Both the position numbers and the translations under genes were made by a program. From assembly GCF_023657445.1 (NCBI RefSeq), contig NZ_JAGTWY010000001.1, forward strand, positions 930,001-994,000: 64,000 nt of DNA. The letters are read 5' to 3'. The notes beneath the pieces are model-generated. The model had not been told where the DNA came from. It saw only the letters and a list, made by a program, of their open reading frames with translations, and did no database searches. Of this stretch, positions 39,201-50,036 are shown in pieces (position 1 is the first letter of the stretch; each line of letters opens with the position of its first letter). This DNA comes from Marinobacter sediminum. Lineage in GTDB: Bacteria > Pseudomonadota > Gammaproteobacteria > Pseudomonadales > Oleiphilaceae.

Positions 39201-39232
39201 GCGGCCCAACAACTGGGCCGCGTTGTTTTTTG
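39201..39232 (+). terminator. Terminator-like hairpin between guaB and guaA
   Basis: GCGGCCCA / TGGGCCGC with a 5-nt loop (39201-39221), followed by GTTG and six T. It would attenuate read-through into guaA, which begins 14 bp later, unless guaA is served by partial read-through. Confidence 0.8.
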
Positions 39233-39245
39233 ATCCGAGGACTCC

Positions 39246-40823
39246 ATGCCCCAGAACATCCACGACCACCGTATCCTGATTCTCGATTTCGGTTCCCAGT
39301 ACACCCAGCTTATTGCTCGACGGGTGAGGGAAATTGGCGTCTTTTGTGAGATCAGGGCGTTCGATATTACCGCCGAAGAGCTTGATGAATTCAATCCGAA
39401 AGGCATCGTCCTTGCGGGTGGCCCCGAGTCTGTCACGGAACTGGGAGGGCCACGGGCTCCAGAGGGCCTGTTTGACCGGGGCATTCCGGTGCTGGGTATC
39501 TGCTATGGCATGCAGACCATGGCAGAGCAGCTTGGTGGTCGGGTAGCCAGTTCCGAGAAGCGTGAATTTGGCTATGCGCAGATAAAGGTGCGTGCTGACG
39601 GTCCACTGCTTCGCGATATCACCGACCATCTGACCGCGACAGGGGATTCTCTTCTGGATGTCTGGATGAGTCACGGTGACAAGGTGGTGGTCATGCCCGA
39701 AGGCTTTGAACTGCTGGCTTCCACCGAGAGCGCCCCTGTTGCGGCGATGCAGGATCTGAGCCGTAACCTCTACGGCGTACAGTTTCATCCGGAGGTAACC
39801 CATACCTTGCAGGGCAAGCGAATTCTGGAGCACTTCGTCCTGAATATCTGCAACTGTGAGGCACTCTGGACTCCGGCCAAAATCGTAAATGATGCCGTTC
39901 GCCAGATTCGTGAGCAGGTGGGTAGTGACAAGGTCTTGCTGGGGCTTTCCGGCGGTGTCGATTCCTCCGTGACTGCTGCATTGCTGCACAAGGCGATTGG
40001 TGAGCAGCTGACTTGCGTGTTCGTGGACAATGGCCTGTTGCGCCTCCACGAAGGCGATCAGGTCATGGACATGTTCGCCAGCAACATGGGTGTGAAGGTT
40101 ATCCGTGTGGATGCGGAAGACCTGTTCCTGTCAAAACTCAAAGGTGTTGACGACCCCGAGCAGAAGCGAAAGATCATCGGCAACACGTTTATCGACGTCT
40201 TCGATGATGAGGCCGCGAACATCAAGGATGTGAACTGGCTGGCGCAGGGCACGATTTATCCGGACGTCATTGAATCCGCAGCATCCAAAACCGGTAAGGC
40301 GCATGTCATAAAATCCCACCACAATGTTGGTGGCTTGCCGGAAACCATGAAGATGAAGCTCGTGGAGCCACTGCGAGAACTCTTCAAGGACGAAGTGCGC
40401 AAGATCGGTCTCGAGCTCGGCCTGCCGTACGACATGGTCTACCGCCATCCATTCCCCGGGCCGGGTCTTGGGGTGCGGATTCTGGGCGAAGTGAAGAAAG
40501 AATACGCCGACATCCTGCGCCGGGCTGACGCGATTTTCCTGGAAGAACTCCACAGGGCGGATTTTTACCACAAAACCAGTCAGGCGTTTGCGGTGTTCCT
40601 GCCGGTGAAATCCGTTGGTGTGGTAGGGGATGCCCGCCGCTACGAATACGTGGTGGCCCTCCGTGCTGTTGAAACCATCGATTTCATGACCGCCCGTTGG
40701 GCGCATCTGCCCTACGATCTCCTTGAAACCGTTTCCAACCGGATTATCAACGAGATCACCGGGGTTTCCCGGGTCACATACGACGTCTCATCCAAACCGC
40801 CCGCGACCATCGAGTGGGAATAA
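39246..40823 (+). CDS. guaA: GMP synthase (glutamine-hydrolysing)
   Basis: A 525-residue enzyme (E. coli 525) that aminates XMP to GMP. The N-terminal class I amidotransferase has Cys86 (GICYGMQ) and the His181-Glu183 pair (HPEVTH). The ATP-pyrophosphatase domain carries SGGVDSSV near 235. The C-terminal dimerisation domain ends with KPPATIEWE. It probably forms a transcription unit with guaB, with tadA 19 bp downstream. Confidence 0.98.
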   Translation: MPQNIHDHRILILDFGSQYTQLIARRVREIGVFCEIRAFDITAEELDEFNPKGIVLAGGPESVTELGGPRAPEGLFDRGIPVLGICYGMQTMAEQLGGRVASSEKREFGYAQIKVRADGPLLRDITDHLTATGDSLLDVWMSHGDKVVVMPEGFELLASTESAPVAAMQDLSRNLYGVQFHPEVTHTLQGKRILEHFVLNICNCEALWTPAKIVNDAVRQIREQVGSDKVLLGLSGGVDSSVTAALLHKAIGEQLTCVFVDNGLLRLHEGDQVMDMFASNMGVKVIRVDAEDLFLSKLKGVDDPEQKRKIIGNTFIDVFDDEAANIKDVNWLAQGTIYPDVIESAASKTGKAHVIKSHHNVGGLPETMKMKLVEPLRELFKDEVRKIGLELGLPYDMVYRHPFPGPGLGVRILGEVKKEYADILRRADAIFLEELHRADFYHKTSQAFAVFLPVKSVGVVGDARRYEYVVALRAVETIDFMTARWAHLPYDLLETVSNRIINEITGVSRVTYDVSSKPPATIEWE

Positions 40824-40842
40824 TCAGACGCTGACAGATCCG

Positions 40843-41328
40843 ATGTCTCATCATGATGCACGCGACGAATACTGGATGGGCCGGGCGCTTGAACTGGCGG
40901 CTCAGGCTGCCAGCATCGGAGAGGTTCCTGTCGGAGCATTGGTGGTTCTTGGTGACCGGGAGATTGGCGCCGGTTTTAATGCCCCGATTACCGGTTGCGA
41001 CCCTACAGCACATGCGGAAATTCGGGCGCTCAGGGATGCAGCGGCGCGCGTGGGCAATTACCGTTTGTCCGGCGCGACTCTTTATGTAACGCTCGAGCCC
41101 TGTACCATGTGTGTTGGAGCAATAGTGCACAGTCGCATAAGTCGGTTGGTTTACGGTGCCGCTGAGCCAAAAGCCGGGGCCGTAGAGTCTGCCCGGCGCA
41201 CTCTGGAAGAGCCTCACCTTAATTGGGAGGTGGCAGCCGCTTCCGGCATACTCCAGAATCAGTGTAGCCAGATAATAAGCGACTTTTTCAGCCGGCGACG
41301 GGAAGAAATACGTCGTCAGCGTAAGTAA
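40843..41328 (+). CDS. tadA: tRNA-specific adenosine deaminase
   Basis: A 161-residue zinc deaminase that converts A34 to inosine in tRNA-Arg(ACG). The zinc ligands and proton shuttle are HAE (57-59) and PCTMC (Cys87, Cys90). The start ATG at 40843 (MSHHDARDEYW) lies 19 bp after the guaA stop. A longer frame reaching into guaA is rejected as a shadow. The C-terminus is Arg-rich, typical for tRNA contact. Confidence 0.95.
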   Translation: MSHHDARDEYWMGRALELAAQAASIGEVPVGALVVLGDREIGAGFNAPITGCDPTAHAEIRALRDAAARVGNYRLSGATLYVTLEPCTMCVGAIVHSRISRLVYGAAEPKAGAVESARRTLEEPHLNWEVAAASGILQNQCSQIISDFFSRRREEIRRQRK

Positions 41329-41355
41329 TAATCAGGGAAGGAGTGGTCCTCGGTC

Positions 41356-42351
41356 ATGAAAGTACTCGTTACCGGCGGAGCCGGGTATATTGGCAGTCAC
41401 GTTGTGCGCCAGCTCGGCGAGGCGGGCCATGATATTGTGGTGTTTGATAACCTCTCGACCGGGTATCGCTGGGCAGTTACAGCCGGCGAGCTGATAGTTG
41501 GCGATCTGGCCGATGAAGCTGCCATCGATGACCTGTTTTCAAATCACGAGTTCGAGGCCGTCCTTCATTTCGCGGCCAATATCGTAGTGCCGGAATCAGT
41601 CGAAAATCCTCTGAAGTATTACAGCAACAACACCCGCAATACCCTGAACCTGCTCAAGGCTGTTGAGAAATACCGGATTCCCTATATGGTGTTTTCCTCA
41701 ACCGCGGCGGTTTACGGTATGCCAGAGCAAACCGTGTTAACCGAAGATCTCCCGCTTGCGCCGATCAACCCTTACGGTGCTTCCAAAATGATGAGTGAGC
41801 GGATGATCATGGATCTCGCCGAAGCCTCGGATCTGAATTACGTCATACTTCGCTATTTCAACGTCGCCGGCGCCAATCCTGATGGTCTGCTGGGCCAGGC
41901 AACTCCGGAAGCAACGCATCTTCTCAAGGTTGCCTGCGAATGCGTTACTGGTCAGCGGGAGGGTATGAGTGTGTTCGGCACCGATTATGATACCCGCGAC
42001 GGTACCTGTATTCGTGATTATATCCATGTGGAAGATCTGGCCAAGGCGCATGTGATGGCACTGGATTACATGTCCCGAGGTGGGGATTCCCGGGTGTTGA
42101 ACTGTGGTTATGGGCGTGGCTTCACCGTCCGGGAAGTGATTGATGTGGTGAAAAGGCAGTCCGGTATTGATTTCCCGGTGACCGAAACCGGACGCCGGGC
42201 GGGGGATCCGGCAGCCTTGATGGCGGACAACTCCCGGATTCAGGCTACTCTTGGCTGGGAGCCGGATTTTGACAATCTGGACACCATTGTCGGGACCGCT
42301 CTTGCCTGGGAAAAAATCTGGCAGAAGAAGAAAGCTGCGCGCACAAACTGA
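41356..42351 (+). CDS. galE: UDP-glucose 4-epimerase
   Basis: A 331-residue short-chain dehydrogenase/reductase that interconverts UDP-glucose and UDP-galactose. The NAD-binding GGAGYIGSH is at 7-15, and the catalytic YxxxK is Tyr140/Lys144. FSSTAAVYG holds the catalytic Ser/Thr. It is followed after 32 bp by ugd, so the pair supplies UDP-galactose and UDP-glucuronate for surface sugars. An AAGGAG lies about 12 nt before the ATG. Confidence 0.93.
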   Translation: MKVLVTGGAGYIGSHVVRQLGEAGHDIVVFDNLSTGYRWAVTAGELIVGDLADEAAIDDLFSNHEFEAVLHFAANIVVPESVENPLKYYSNNTRNTLNLLKAVEKYRIPYMVFSSTAAVYGMPEQTVLTEDLPLAPINPYGASKMMSERMIMDLAEASDLNYVILRYFNVAGANPDGLLGQATPEATHLLKVACECVTGQREGMSVFGTDYDTRDGTCIRDYIHVEDLAKAHVMALDYMSRGGDSRVLNCGYGRGFTVREVIDVVKRQSGIDFPVTETGRRAGDPAALMADNSRIQATLGWEPDFDNLDTIVGTALAWEKIWQKKKAARTN

Positions 42352-42383
42352 ACTTAATTTTTGTTTTGGTCGGGATTTAACGG

Positions 42384-43727
42384 ATGAAGATAACGATTTT
42401 TGGCACCGGATATGTTGGCCTCGTAACAGGCGCGTGTCTCGCAGATGTAGGCCATCATGTGCTCTGCATGGATGTTGATCAGGTAAAAATTGAGAAACTG
42501 AAGAACGGACAGATACCGATCTACGAGCCAGGGCTCGATAATATTGTCAGACACACAGTTGAGGCGGGCAGGCTGTCGTTTACCAATGACACCGAAGAGG
42601 CTGTCGCGCACGGTACCCTGCAGTTTATTGCCGTAGGCACACCTCCTGATGAGGACGGATCTGCGGATCTTCAGTATGTGACTGCCGTTGCGAAGTCCAT
42701 CGGTAAGTATATGGACGATTACAAGGTGGTGGTCGATAAGTCCACTGTCCCTGTCGGAACTGGCGACAAAGTTAAAGCGGCCGTCCGGGCACAGCTTGAC
42801 AGTCGTGGCCTTGAGTGGGAATTCGATGTGGTATCGAACCCTGAGTTCCTGAAAGAAGGCGCCGCGATCAACGATTTCATGAAGCCGGATCGCATTATCG
42901 TTGGTACTGACAGTGAAAAGGCGGCGGAACTTCTCAGGGAAGTCTACTACCCGTTTAACCGTTCCCATGATCGCATGATTTTTATGGATGTGCGGTCCGC
43001 CGAGCTCACCAAATACGCCGCAAATTCCATGCTGGCGACCAAAATCAGTTTCATGAATGAAATTGCAAACTTGTCGGAGCGCCTGGGTGCCGACATTGAA
43101 GCAGTACGTCGTGGCATTGGCTCAGATCCCCGGATTGGCTACCACTTTATTTATCCGGGCTGTGGTTATGGTGGCTCATGTTTCCCGAAAGATGTTCAGG
43201 CACTGGCCCGGACAGCCCGGGACTGCGATTACGACGCTCCCCTGTTGAATGCTGTAGAAACTGTTAACTACGCCCAGAAGCACGTGCTTTTCGACAAGGT
43301 CAGCCATTATTTCAGGGGCAGCCTGAAAGGTAAGGTCGTGGCCCTGTGGGGACTGGCGTTCAAACCAAATACCGATGATATGCGTGAAGCATCCTCCCGC
43401 ACGCTTATGGAGGACCTCTGGAGAGCCGGTGCTGTCGTTCAGGCTTTTGACCCGGAAGCCATGGAAGAAACCCAGCGTATTTATGGCGATCAGGAAGGGC
43501 TGGCTCTGTGCGGCACGAAGGAGCAAGCTCTGAAAGGTGCAGATGTTTTGGTGATTTGCACCGAATGGAAAGAGTTCCGCTCCCCGGATTTTGATGTGAT
43601 TGCTTCTGCGCTGAAAGAGCCGGTCGTGTTTGATGGCCGAAACCTTTACGAACCTGAAATGCTCGATCGCTATGGTCTGATTTATTACGCCATTGGTCGT
43701 GGCAGAAACCAGTTCCATTCGGAGTAA
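42384..43727 (+). CDS. ugd: UDP-glucose 6-dehydrogenase
   Basis: A 447-residue NAD enzyme that oxidises UDP-glucose to UDP-glucuronate. The Rossmann motif [10 protein letters not shown] is at 7-16, and the catalytic Cys266 is in [10 protein letters not shown]. The C-terminal domain has [17 protein letters not shown]. The length is usual for the long form. It lies between galE and the HIT gene, two bases before the latter, and all three probably share a transcript. Confidence 0.96.
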   Translation: MKITIFGTGYVGLVTGACLADVGHHVLCMDVDQVKIEKLKNGQIPIYEPGLDNIVRHTVEAGRLSFTNDTEEAVAHGTLQFIAVGTPPDEDGSADLQYVTAVAKSIGKYMDDYKVVVDKSTVPVGTGDKVKAAVRAQLDSRGLEWEFDVVSNPEFLKEGAAINDFMKPDRIIVGTDSEKAAELLREVYYPFNRSHDRMIFMDVRSAELTKYAANSMLATKISFMNEIANLSERLGADIEAVRRGIGSDPRIGYHFIYPGCGYGGSCFPKDVQALARTARDCDYDAPLLNAVETVNYAQKHVLFDKVSHYFRGSLKGKVVALWGLAFKPNTDDMREASSRTLMEDLWRAGAVVQAFDPEAMEETQRIYGDQEGLALCGTKEQALKGADVLVICTEWKEFRSPDFDVIASALKEPVVFDGRNLYEPEMLDRYGLIYYAIGRGRNQFHSE

Positions 43728-43729
43728 GT

Positions 43730-44155
43730 ATGAGCGAGGTTCGGGAGTTTCAGCTTCACGATCGACTGGCGGCTGACACTATCGATCTCGGCTCGTCCCG
43801 GTTGTGCGAAATCCGGTTAATGAATGAACGGACCTGGCCCTGGGTGGTTCTGGTGCCTGCGGTTGCAGGTATCAGGGAGATCTATGAGCTTAGCGGTGAG
43901 CAGCAGCAACGCTTGATGGAAGAGTCTTCTGCTTTAAGCCGCGGTATGATGGAGCTGTTTTCTGGCGATAAAATGAACGTGGCCGCACTCGGTAACATGG
44001 TGCCTCAACTTCATTTGCATCATATTGTTCGCTTTGAAGGCGATCCCGCATGGCCAGGGCCTGTGTGGGGAAAGCAGCATCCGGTACCTTACGCCGATGA
44101 CGAGCTTGCCACTATCAGGCAGTCCCTCGCGCCTGTCCTGTCATTGCTGAAGTGA
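43730..44155 (+). CDS. HIT-family protein
   Basis: A 141-residue histidine-triad protein. The triad segment is MVPQLHLHHIVR near 93-104, in the form QLHxHH seen in a proteobacterial subgroup. AWPGPVWG downstream is also typical. HIT proteins hydrolyse or transfer nucleoside monophosphates; this subgroup's substrate is unknown to me. It starts two bases after the ugd stop and converges on fabR, leaving 23 bp between the genes. Confidence 0.88.
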   Translation: MSEVREFQLHDRLAADTIDLGSSRLCEIRLMNERTWPWVVLVPAVAGIREIYELSGEQQQRLMEESSALSRGMMELFSGDKMNVAALGNMVPQLHLHHIVRFEGDPAWPGPVWGKQHPVPYADDELATIRQSLAPVLSLLK

Positions 44156-44178
44156 GGCTTGGGCAAGTCGGGCCGGAG

Positions 44179-44802
44179 TTAGCCTCTGGTTGTGCGCCTG
44201 GCCATGCTCTGCGCACCCATAAGAATCATACGCAGTTCGGTTTTCAGCTTGACCTTTAGGTCTTCCCGTTCTTTCGGCGCTGCATCCAGGGCTTCGGCAC
44301 CCTGATTGAAAACCAGCGTCACCATGGCTTCGGCAACGAGTCTGGAGTCTGAGAGGGGTTTCCCCTGTTCCTCTGCAAACCTGTGAAGGTCATCGGCCAG
44401 CTCGGTCGCAAAATGATCAATTTCCGCTTTGATGGCTGTCCGGAAGGGCTTGGATACGCCGGTGCGCTCCCGAAGCATCAACCGGAACAGGTTGGCGTTA
44501 TTGCCGAGGTACTCCATGAAGGTCTCCACCGATGTGGATATGGCGCTACCGTCACGGGCAATACGTTTTCGCGCGTGGCGCATCAACTGGCGTAACGCGA
44601 CACCGCCTTCGTCAACCAGGGCAAGGCCCAGTTCGTCCAGTTCGGAAAAGTGACGATAGAACGAGGTGGGAGCAATACCCGCTTCGCGCGCAACTTCCCG
44701 AAGGCTGAGGCTTCCAAAACCGCGATCGGCGCTGAGTTGCGAAAGGGCGGCATCCATCAGGGCTCTCCGGGTTCGGAGTTTTTGCTCGGCTCTGGACGAC
44801 AA
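44179..44802 (-). CDS. fabR: FabR-like TetR repressor of unsaturated fatty acid synthesis
   Basis: A 207-residue TetR-family protein. The recognition region [20 protein letters not shown], followed by [19 protein letters not shown], is nearly that of E. coli FabR and Pseudomonas DesT. Those proteins sense acyl-CoA or acyl-ACP saturation and repress fabA/fabB or desaturase genes. I set the start at a TTG at 44802: GGAG lies 7 nt upstream, and the residues after it (SSRAEQK) align with the E. coli start MGVRAQQK. An ATG at 44835 would add eleven residues. No desaturase gene is adjacent. Confidence 0.88.
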   Translation of the reverse strand: MSSRAEQKLRTRRALMDAALSQLSADRGFGSLSLREVAREAGIAPTSFYRHFSELDELGLALVDEGGVALRQLMRHARKRIARDGSAISTSVETFMEYLGNNANLFRLMLRERTGVSKPFRTAIKAEIDHFATELADDLHRFAEEQGKPLSDSRLVAEAMVTLVFNQGAEALDAAPKEREDLKVKLKTELRMILMGAQSMARRTTRG

Positions 44803-44892
44803 GGTGAGGCTCCATATGCTGCGTGAATCGTGCATTCTAGCCGTCTGTTGTGAGGGAGTCATCTGGCGACGGGTTTCAGCGAGAATCACGCC

Positions 44893-44920
44893 TGATTTTC
44901 AATTCCATTGTGTTTATAAT
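44893..44920 (+). promoter_or_regulatory. Candidate promoter of aspS
   Basis: A perfect TATAAT at 44915-44920 with a weak -35 (TGATTT, 44893-44898) 16 bp upstream. Transcription would begin about 105 nt before the aspS ATG. Confidence 0.5.
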
Positions 44921-45032
44921 GGGCGGCTTTTCCAGTATGGTCGCGACGATATTCTTGCGGGCCACATTTGAGTAGCCATGCCCGCCTACTTGGCCAGACA
45001 TTACGCACACATCAGAAACAACGGGAACCGGT

Positions 45033-46844
45033 ATGCGCAGTCATTATTGCGGTGGGATCAACGAATCCCACATTGATCAGGAAGTCACACTTTGCGGATG
45101 GGTACACCGCCGCCGTGACCATGGTGGTGTCATTTTCCTTGATCTGCGGGATCGGGATGGCATATCGCAGGTGGTTGTCGACCCTGACACCCCGGAAAGC
45201 TTTGCCCTTGCAGAGAAAGTTCGCAGCGAATTTGTTATCAGGGTAACCGGCCGGGTTCGTCGTCGCCCTGCGGGGACCGAGAACAACAATATGCCCACCG
45301 GGCAGGTGGAACTTCTGGGCAAGGAAGTGAATATCCTGAACACGGCAGCGACGCCACCGTTCCCTCTGGATGAGCACGTTGATGTGGGCGAAGATGTGCG
45401 CCTGCGCTACCGTTTTGTTGATCTGCGTCGTCCGGAAATGATCAATCGCCTGCGTTTCCGCTCACGCGTTACCAGTTACATCCGTAACTACCTGGACAGC
45501 AACGGTTTCATGGACGTGGAAACGCCCATCCTGACCCGTGCCACTCCCGAGGGTGCGCGTGACTACCTTGTTCCCAGTCGTACCCATGAGGGCTCTTTCT
45601 TTGCCCTGCCGCAGTCGCCCCAGTTGTTCAAGCAGCTACTGATGGTTTCCGGCGTGGACCGTTATTACCAGATTGCCAAGTGCTTCCGTGATGAAGATCT
45701 GCGTGCCGATCGCCAGCCCGAGTTTACCCAGGTGGATATCGAGGCGTCGTTCATCGACGAAGAGACGTTGATGGGGCTGAACGAAGATATGATTCGTTCC
45801 CTGTTCAAGGATGTGCTTGACGTTGAACTGCCGACATTCCCGCGCATGCCGCACTCCGAAGCCATGCAGCGTTTTGGTAGCGACAAGCCGGACCTGCGTA
45901 TCCCGCTTGAGCTGATTGATGTGGCAGATCTGGTTGAAAGTGTGGATTTCAAGGTCTTCGCAGGCCCTGCCAAGGACCCCAAGGGTCGTGTTGCAGCGTT
46001 GCGAGTGCCGAAGGGTGGTGAACTCACACGCAAGCAGATTGATGATTACACGAAGTTTGTTGGAATCTACGGCGCCAAAGGGCTCGCCTATATCAAGGTC
46101 AACGACCTGTCCAAAGGTGTTGAGGGGCTGCAGTCACCAATTATCAAGTTCCTGGGTGACAACGTGGCTCAGGGCATCATGGAGCGGGTTGGTGCCGAAG
46201 ATGGCGACATCGTGTTCTTCGGTGCTGACAAGACCACCGTGGTGAATGAGGCTCTGGGGGCACTGCGCATCAAGGTTGGCCACGATCTGGACATGCTGAC
46301 ATGCGAGTGGGCGCCGCTTTGGGTTGTGGACTTTCCGATGTTCGAGGAACTGCCGGACGGAGGCCTCACTGCGATTCACCATCCGTTCACTGCGCCGTCC
46401 TGCAGTGCAGAAGAGCTTGCCGCGAACCCGGCTACTGCTCTGTCCCGGGCTTATGACATGGTCCTCAACGGCACTGAGCTGGGCGGTGGATCCATCCGTA
46501 TTCACAACGAAAAAATGCAGGAAGCGGTATTCCGTATTCTCGGAATTGGCGAGGAAGAAGCCCGTGCCAAATTTGGCTTCCTGCTGGACGCTCTGAAATT
46601 CGGTTGTCCGCCCCATGGCGGTCTGGCCTTTGGTCTGGATCGTTTGGTCATGTTGATGACCGGAGCTTCGTCCATTCGTGACGTCATTGCTTTCCCGAAG
46701 ACCCAGAGCGCCACCTGTCTGATGACTCAGGCGCCGGGCGAAGTGGATGACAAGCAATTGCGGGAGCTGCATATTCGCCGGAGAAAATCCACCAAAGCCG
46801 TGGAAGGCAACAAGGCCGAAAGCGAAGACGCAAAGAGCGAGTAA
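45033..46844 (+). CDS. aspS: Aspartyl-tRNA synthetase
   Basis: A 603-residue bacterial-type class II synthetase. The N-terminal OB-fold anticodon domain ([10 protein letters not shown] to about 110) is followed by the catalytic core with motif 2 [21 protein letters not shown] insertion (about 295-410) follows, and motif 3 is [13 protein letters not shown]. The C-terminal 30 residues are highly charged. The gene is followed after 62 bp by yebC, then ruvCAB, a common order. Whether it also charges tRNA-Asn cannot be judged here. Confidence 0.96.
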   Translation: MRSHYCGGINESHIDQEVTLCGWVHRRRDHGGVIFLDLRDRDGISQVVVDPDTPESFALAEKVRSEFVIRVTGRVRRRPAGTENNNMPTGQVELLGKEVNILNTAATPPFPLDEHVDVGEDVRLRYRFVDLRRPEMINRLRFRSRVTSYIRNYLDSNGFMDVETPILTRATPEGARDYLVPSRTHEGSFFALPQSPQLFKQLLMVSGVDRYYQIAKCFRDEDLRADRQPEFTQVDIEASFIDEETLMGLNEDMIRSLFKDVLDVELPTFPRMPHSEAMQRFGSDKPDLRIPLELIDVADLVESVDFKVFAGPAKDPKGRVAALRVPKGGELTRKQIDDYTKFVGIYGAKGLAYIKVNDLSKGVEGLQSPIIKFLGDNVAQGIMERVGAEDGDIVFFGADKTTVVNEALGALRIKVGHDLDMLTCEWAPLWVVDFPMFEELPDGGLTAIHHPFTAPSCSAEELAANPATALSRAYDMVLNGTELGGGSIRIHNEKMQEAVFRILGIGEEEARAKFGFLLDALKFGCPPHGGLAFGLDRLVMLMTGASSIRDVIAFPKTQSATCLMTQAPGEVDDKQLRELHIRRRKSTKAVEGNKAESEDAKSE

Positions 46845-46906
46845 ATTCATCAGGCTGGGTGTGCCGGTGGTCGGCGCCCCACCTGGGCGATGGATGGAGT
46901 GGTTTT

Positions 46907-47650
46907 ATGGCTGGTCATAGCAAATGGGCCAACATCAAACACCGCAAGGCGGCGCAAGACGCCAAGCGGGGCAAAATCTTCACCAAAATCATCCGGGAAC
47001 TGACAGTCGCCGCCCGTCAGGGTGGTGGTAATCCTGAAGATAATCCGCGACTGCGTGCGGTAATCGACAAGGCTCTCACCGCCAATATGAAGAAGGACAC
47101 CATCGAGCGTGCCGTGGAGCGGGGCGCTGGTGGTGGCGATGATACCAACTACGAAGAGCTTACCTATGAGGGCTATGGCCCCGGTGGTGTCGCGGTTTTC
47201 GTGGAAGTGATGACCGATAACAAAAACCGTACCGTGGCGGAAATCCGGCATGCCTTCAACAAGATGGGCGGCAATCTGGGTACTGATGGATCCGTGGCCT
47301 ATCTTTTCAGTAAGCAGGGTATTATCAGCTATGGCCCGGATGTTTCCGAGGATTCGCTTATGGAGGCAGCCCTTAATGCCGGTGCCGAGGACCTCGCGGA
47401 ACAGAGTGATGGTTCTTTCGAAATTGTAACCACGCCCGAGCAGTTTCTGGATGTTAAGGAGTCTTTGGTGGCCTCTGGCCTGAAACCCGACAATGCAGAG
47501 GTAACCATGGTGCCTGCCACGCGTGTCGAGCTGGATCGGGATGGCGCAGAAACTACGTTTAAGCTGATTGATATGCTGGAAGATCTGGATGACGTTCAGA
47601 ACGTCTACTATAACGCCGATATTTCCGGCGAAATCATGGATTCGCTCTGA
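46907..47650 (+). CDS. yebC: YebC/PmpR-family regulatory or ribosome-associated protein
   Basis: A 247-residue protein of the TACO1/YebC family. The N-terminal [22 protein letters not shown] is the family signature. Members have been described as DNA-binding regulators and, more recently, as aids for translating proline-rich stretches. The start ATG at 46907 fits every family member; an upstream frame to 46859 does not. It stands 18 bp before ruvC, as in most gammaproteobacteria. Confidence 0.95.
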   Translation: MAGHSKWANIKHRKAAQDAKRGKIFTKIIRELTVAARQGGGNPEDNPRLRAVIDKALTANMKKDTIERAVERGAGGGDDTNYEELTYEGYGPGGVAVFVEVMTDNKNRTVAEIRHAFNKMGGNLGTDGSVAYLFSKQGIISYGPDVSEDSLMEAALNAGAEDLAEQSDGSFEIVTTPEQFLDVKESLVASGLKPDNAEVTMVPATRVELDRDGAETTFKLIDMLEDLDDVQNVYYNADISGEIMDSL

Positions 47651-47668
47651 CGCGACAGGGGTATCAAT

Positions 47669-48196
47669 TTGGCGATCATTCTGGGCGTAGATCCCGGGTC
47701 GAGAATCACCGGCTTTGGCATTATCCGGGCAGAAGGTCGTAGCATAGAATACCTTGATAGCGGCTGCATTCGGGTGGGCGAAAAGCCGATGGCCGAGCGC
47801 CTGCAGACAATTTTCCACAGTCTTGCCACACTCATTGGCGAGTATCGTCCGGAAGAGTTCGCCATTGAGCAGGTGTTCATGGCGAGAAATCCGGACTCGG
47901 CACTGAAGCTGGGCCAGGCACGTGGTGCCGCTATTGTCAGTGCCGCCAACAGTGGACTTGCTGTTCACGAGTACTCCGCCCGCCAGGTCAAACAGGCGGT
48001 GGTCGGCAAGGGCGGGGCAGACAAGTCCCAGGTGCAGCATATGGTTCAGGCTCTGCTGTCTCTATCCCGAAAGCCTCAGGAAGATGCAGCGGACGCGCTT
48101 GCGATAGCCTTGTGCCATGCGCACATGAGTCAGAGTATTTTGCGGGTCGCTGGTGCCGGGGGTAAAGTCCGCAGCGGGCGAGTGCGACAACGATAA
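47669..48196 (+). CDS. ruvC: Holliday junction resolvase RuvC
   Basis: A 175-residue endonuclease that cleaves Holliday junctions. The four acidic catalytic residues are visible: Asp8 (GVDPGS), Glu67 (FAIEQVF), Asp139 and Asp142 ([10 protein letters not shown]). The start is a TTG at 47669, as the residues after it ([11 protein letters not shown]) match the family start; GGGG lies about 9 nt upstream. ruvA follows after 30 bp. Confidence 0.96.
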   Translation: MAIILGVDPGSRITGFGIIRAEGRSIEYLDSGCIRVGEKPMAERLQTIFHSLATLIGEYRPEEFAIEQVFMARNPDSALKLGQARGAAIVSAANSGLAVHEYSARQVKQAVVGKGGADKSQVQHMVQALLSLSRKPQEDAADALAIALCHAHMSQSILRVAGAGGKVRSGRVRQR

Positions 48197-48226
48197 CCTG
48201 CTCTCAGGAGCGACAGGAGATTCGCC

Positions 48227-48856
48227 TTGATTGGTCGTATCCGAGGAATTCTGATAGAGAAAGCGCCTGGTCAGGCATTGGTGGAATGCTCCGGACTGGG
48301 TTATGAGATTGATATTCCCTACACTACTTTTTTCCACCTTCCCGAAACCGGAGAGGAACTCATTCTTCATACCCATTTTGCGGTTCGTGAAGACGCCCAG
48401 AGTCTCTACGGTTTCGCATCCCGTCTGGACAGGGACCTGTTTCGACTGCTCATCAAGGTTAATGGTGTTGGCCCTAAACTCGCGGTCGGGATTCTCTCGG
48501 GCCTTGATGCCCAACAGTTCATTCGCTGCATCGAGGCACGTGACTTGAATGCCCTGGTCAAACTTCCGGGCGTTGGCAAAAAGACCGCTGAACGCCTGCT
48601 TATTGAAATGACGGATCGGATAGGGCAACTTGAGGGACAGTTTGTGCCCACGTCTCCGGGGACTTCCGGATCTGAAGCGGTCCCGACGGAAGTTTCCGCT
48701 CGCGGGCCAGGCGCGCGAGCGGAAGCCGAAGAGGCGCTTATCGCGCTGGGTTACAAGCCTCAGGAGGCAGCCAAGGCGATCAACAAGGTTGCGGAAGAGG
48801 GGATGTCCAGCGAAATTCTGATCCGTCTCGCTCTGCGTAATATGATACCGGCGTAA
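48227..48856 (+). CDS. ruvA: Holliday junction DNA helicase subunit RuvA
   Basis: A 209-residue tetrameric DNA-binding protein that positions RuvB on Holliday junctions. An N-terminal OB fold (IGRIRGILIEKAP), two helix-hairpin-helix motifs (KVNGVGPKLAVGIL; KLPGVGKKTAERLL) and a C-terminal UBA-like domain (AEEALIALGYKPQEA) are in order. The start is TTG at 48227 with AGGAG upstream. The C-terminus is joined by a flexible linker at about 140-160. Confidence 0.96.
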   Translation: MIGRIRGILIEKAPGQALVECSGLGYEIDIPYTTFFHLPETGEELILHTHFAVREDAQSLYGFASRLDRDLFRLLIKVNGVGPKLAVGILSGLDAQQFIRCIEARDLNALVKLPGVGKKTAERLLIEMTDRIGQLEGQFVPTSPGTSGSEAVPTEVSARGPGARAEAEEALIALGYKPQEAAKAINKVAEEGMSSEILIRLALRNMIPA

Positions 48857-49004
48857 TGACGCCAGTTTAATGTGTCGCCTGTATGGCGCCAAACGTGTAG
48901 AGAGCGTAACGTGACACGCTAGGGCCCGTTTGTACAATTGGGGCAACGTTAAACATAGGCGGGCGCACAGGCATGATGTTGATTCCCCAAAAACGGGTGA
49001 TGCC

Positions 49005-50036
49005 ATGATCGAATCCGACCGACTGATCTCAGCACGGGCCGGTGAATACGAAGAAGTACATGATCGGGCTATTCGCCCCACCTTGTTGGCTGAGTACGTT
49101 GGCCAGCCTGCGGTGCGGGAACAGATGGATATTTTCATCTCTGCGGCGCGTGGTCGCCAGGAAGCGCTGGACCATGTGCTGATTTTTGGCCCGCCGGGAC
49201 TTGGCAAAACCACGCTTGCCAATATCATTGCAAACGAGATGGGGGTCTCAATCAAGACAACCTCCGGCCCGGTTCTTGAAAAGGCCGGTGATCTCGCCGC
49301 GCTGCTTACCAATCTGGAAGAGGGTGACGTTCTTTTTATCGACGAAATCCATCGTCTCAGCGCGGCGGTGGAAGAAGTGCTCTATCCAGCCATGGAAGAC
49401 TACCAGCTGGATATCATGATCGGAGAGGGTCCTGCTGCCCGTTCTATCAAACTGGATTTGCCTCCCTTTACCCTGGTTGGCGCGACGACACGCGCCGGTC
49501 TGCTCACGTCCCCCTTGCGTGATCGTTTTGGTATTGTCCAGCGGCTCGAGTTTTATAACACCGAGGACCTTACCTCCATCATTGTGCGGTCCGCCCGGCT
49601 GTCTTCCGTGGATATTGATGAGACCGGGGCCTTTGAAATTGCCCGTCGGTCACGAGGCACTCCGCGAATTGCCAATCGTTTGTTGCGTCGGGTTCGGGAC
49701 TTTGCTGAAGTTCGTGCGGACGGCCATATCAGCTCGGATATAGCCGATCAGGCGCTGAACATGCTCAAGGTTGATAGTCAGGGATTCGATCATATGGATC
49801 GTCGCCTGCTGCTTGCAATGATAGAGAAGTTTGATGGCGGTCCTGTTGGCGTTGAAAGCCTGGCCGCAGCGATCAGCGAAGAGCGGGGCACGATTGAGGA
49901 TGTTCTGGAGCCCTTCCTGATTCAGCAGGGTTATATGATTCGGACACCGCGGGGCAGAATGGTAACCTCCAATGCCTACGAGCATTTTGGCGCTCTGGCG
50001 CCGAAATCCGGCAGGGAGGATGATCTTTTTGCTTGA
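49005..50036 (+). CDS. ruvB: Holliday junction branch migration ATPase RuvB
   Basis: A 343-residue AAA+ motor. Walker [11 protein letters not shown] is at 62-71, Walker B is in LFIDEIHRL, and a C-terminal winged helix binds DNA. The start ATG at 49005 (MIESDRLIS) matches the E. coli start (MIEADRLIS). It is separated from ruvA by 148 bp, wider than usual for this pair. The 3' end overlaps the ybgC start region. Confidence 0.96.
   Translation: MIESDRLISARAGEYEEVHDRAIRPTLLAEYVGQPAVREQMDIFISAARGRQEALDHVLIFGPPGLGKTTLANIIANEMGVSIKTTSGPVLEKAGDLAALLTNLEEGDVLFIDEIHRLSAAVEEVLYPAMEDYQLDIMIGEGPAARSIKLDLPPFTLVGATTRAGLLTSPLRDRFGIVQRLEFYNTEDLTSIIVRSARLSSVDIDETGAFEIARRSRGTPRIANRLLRRVRDFAEVRADGHISSDIADQALNMLKVDSQGFDHMDRRLLLAMIEKFDGGPVGVESLAAAISEERGTIEDVLEPFLIQQGYMIRTPRGRMVTSNAYEHFGALAPKSGREDDLFA

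Noticed and set aside
46850..48040. Frame antisense to yebC and ruvC (396 codons)
   Set aside because: It crosses two recognised genes and has no recognisable domain.
48062..49312. Frame antisense to ruvC, ruvA and ruvB (416 codons)
   Set aside because: It crosses three well-recognised genes and shows only Arg/Ser-rich composition typical of shadow frames.
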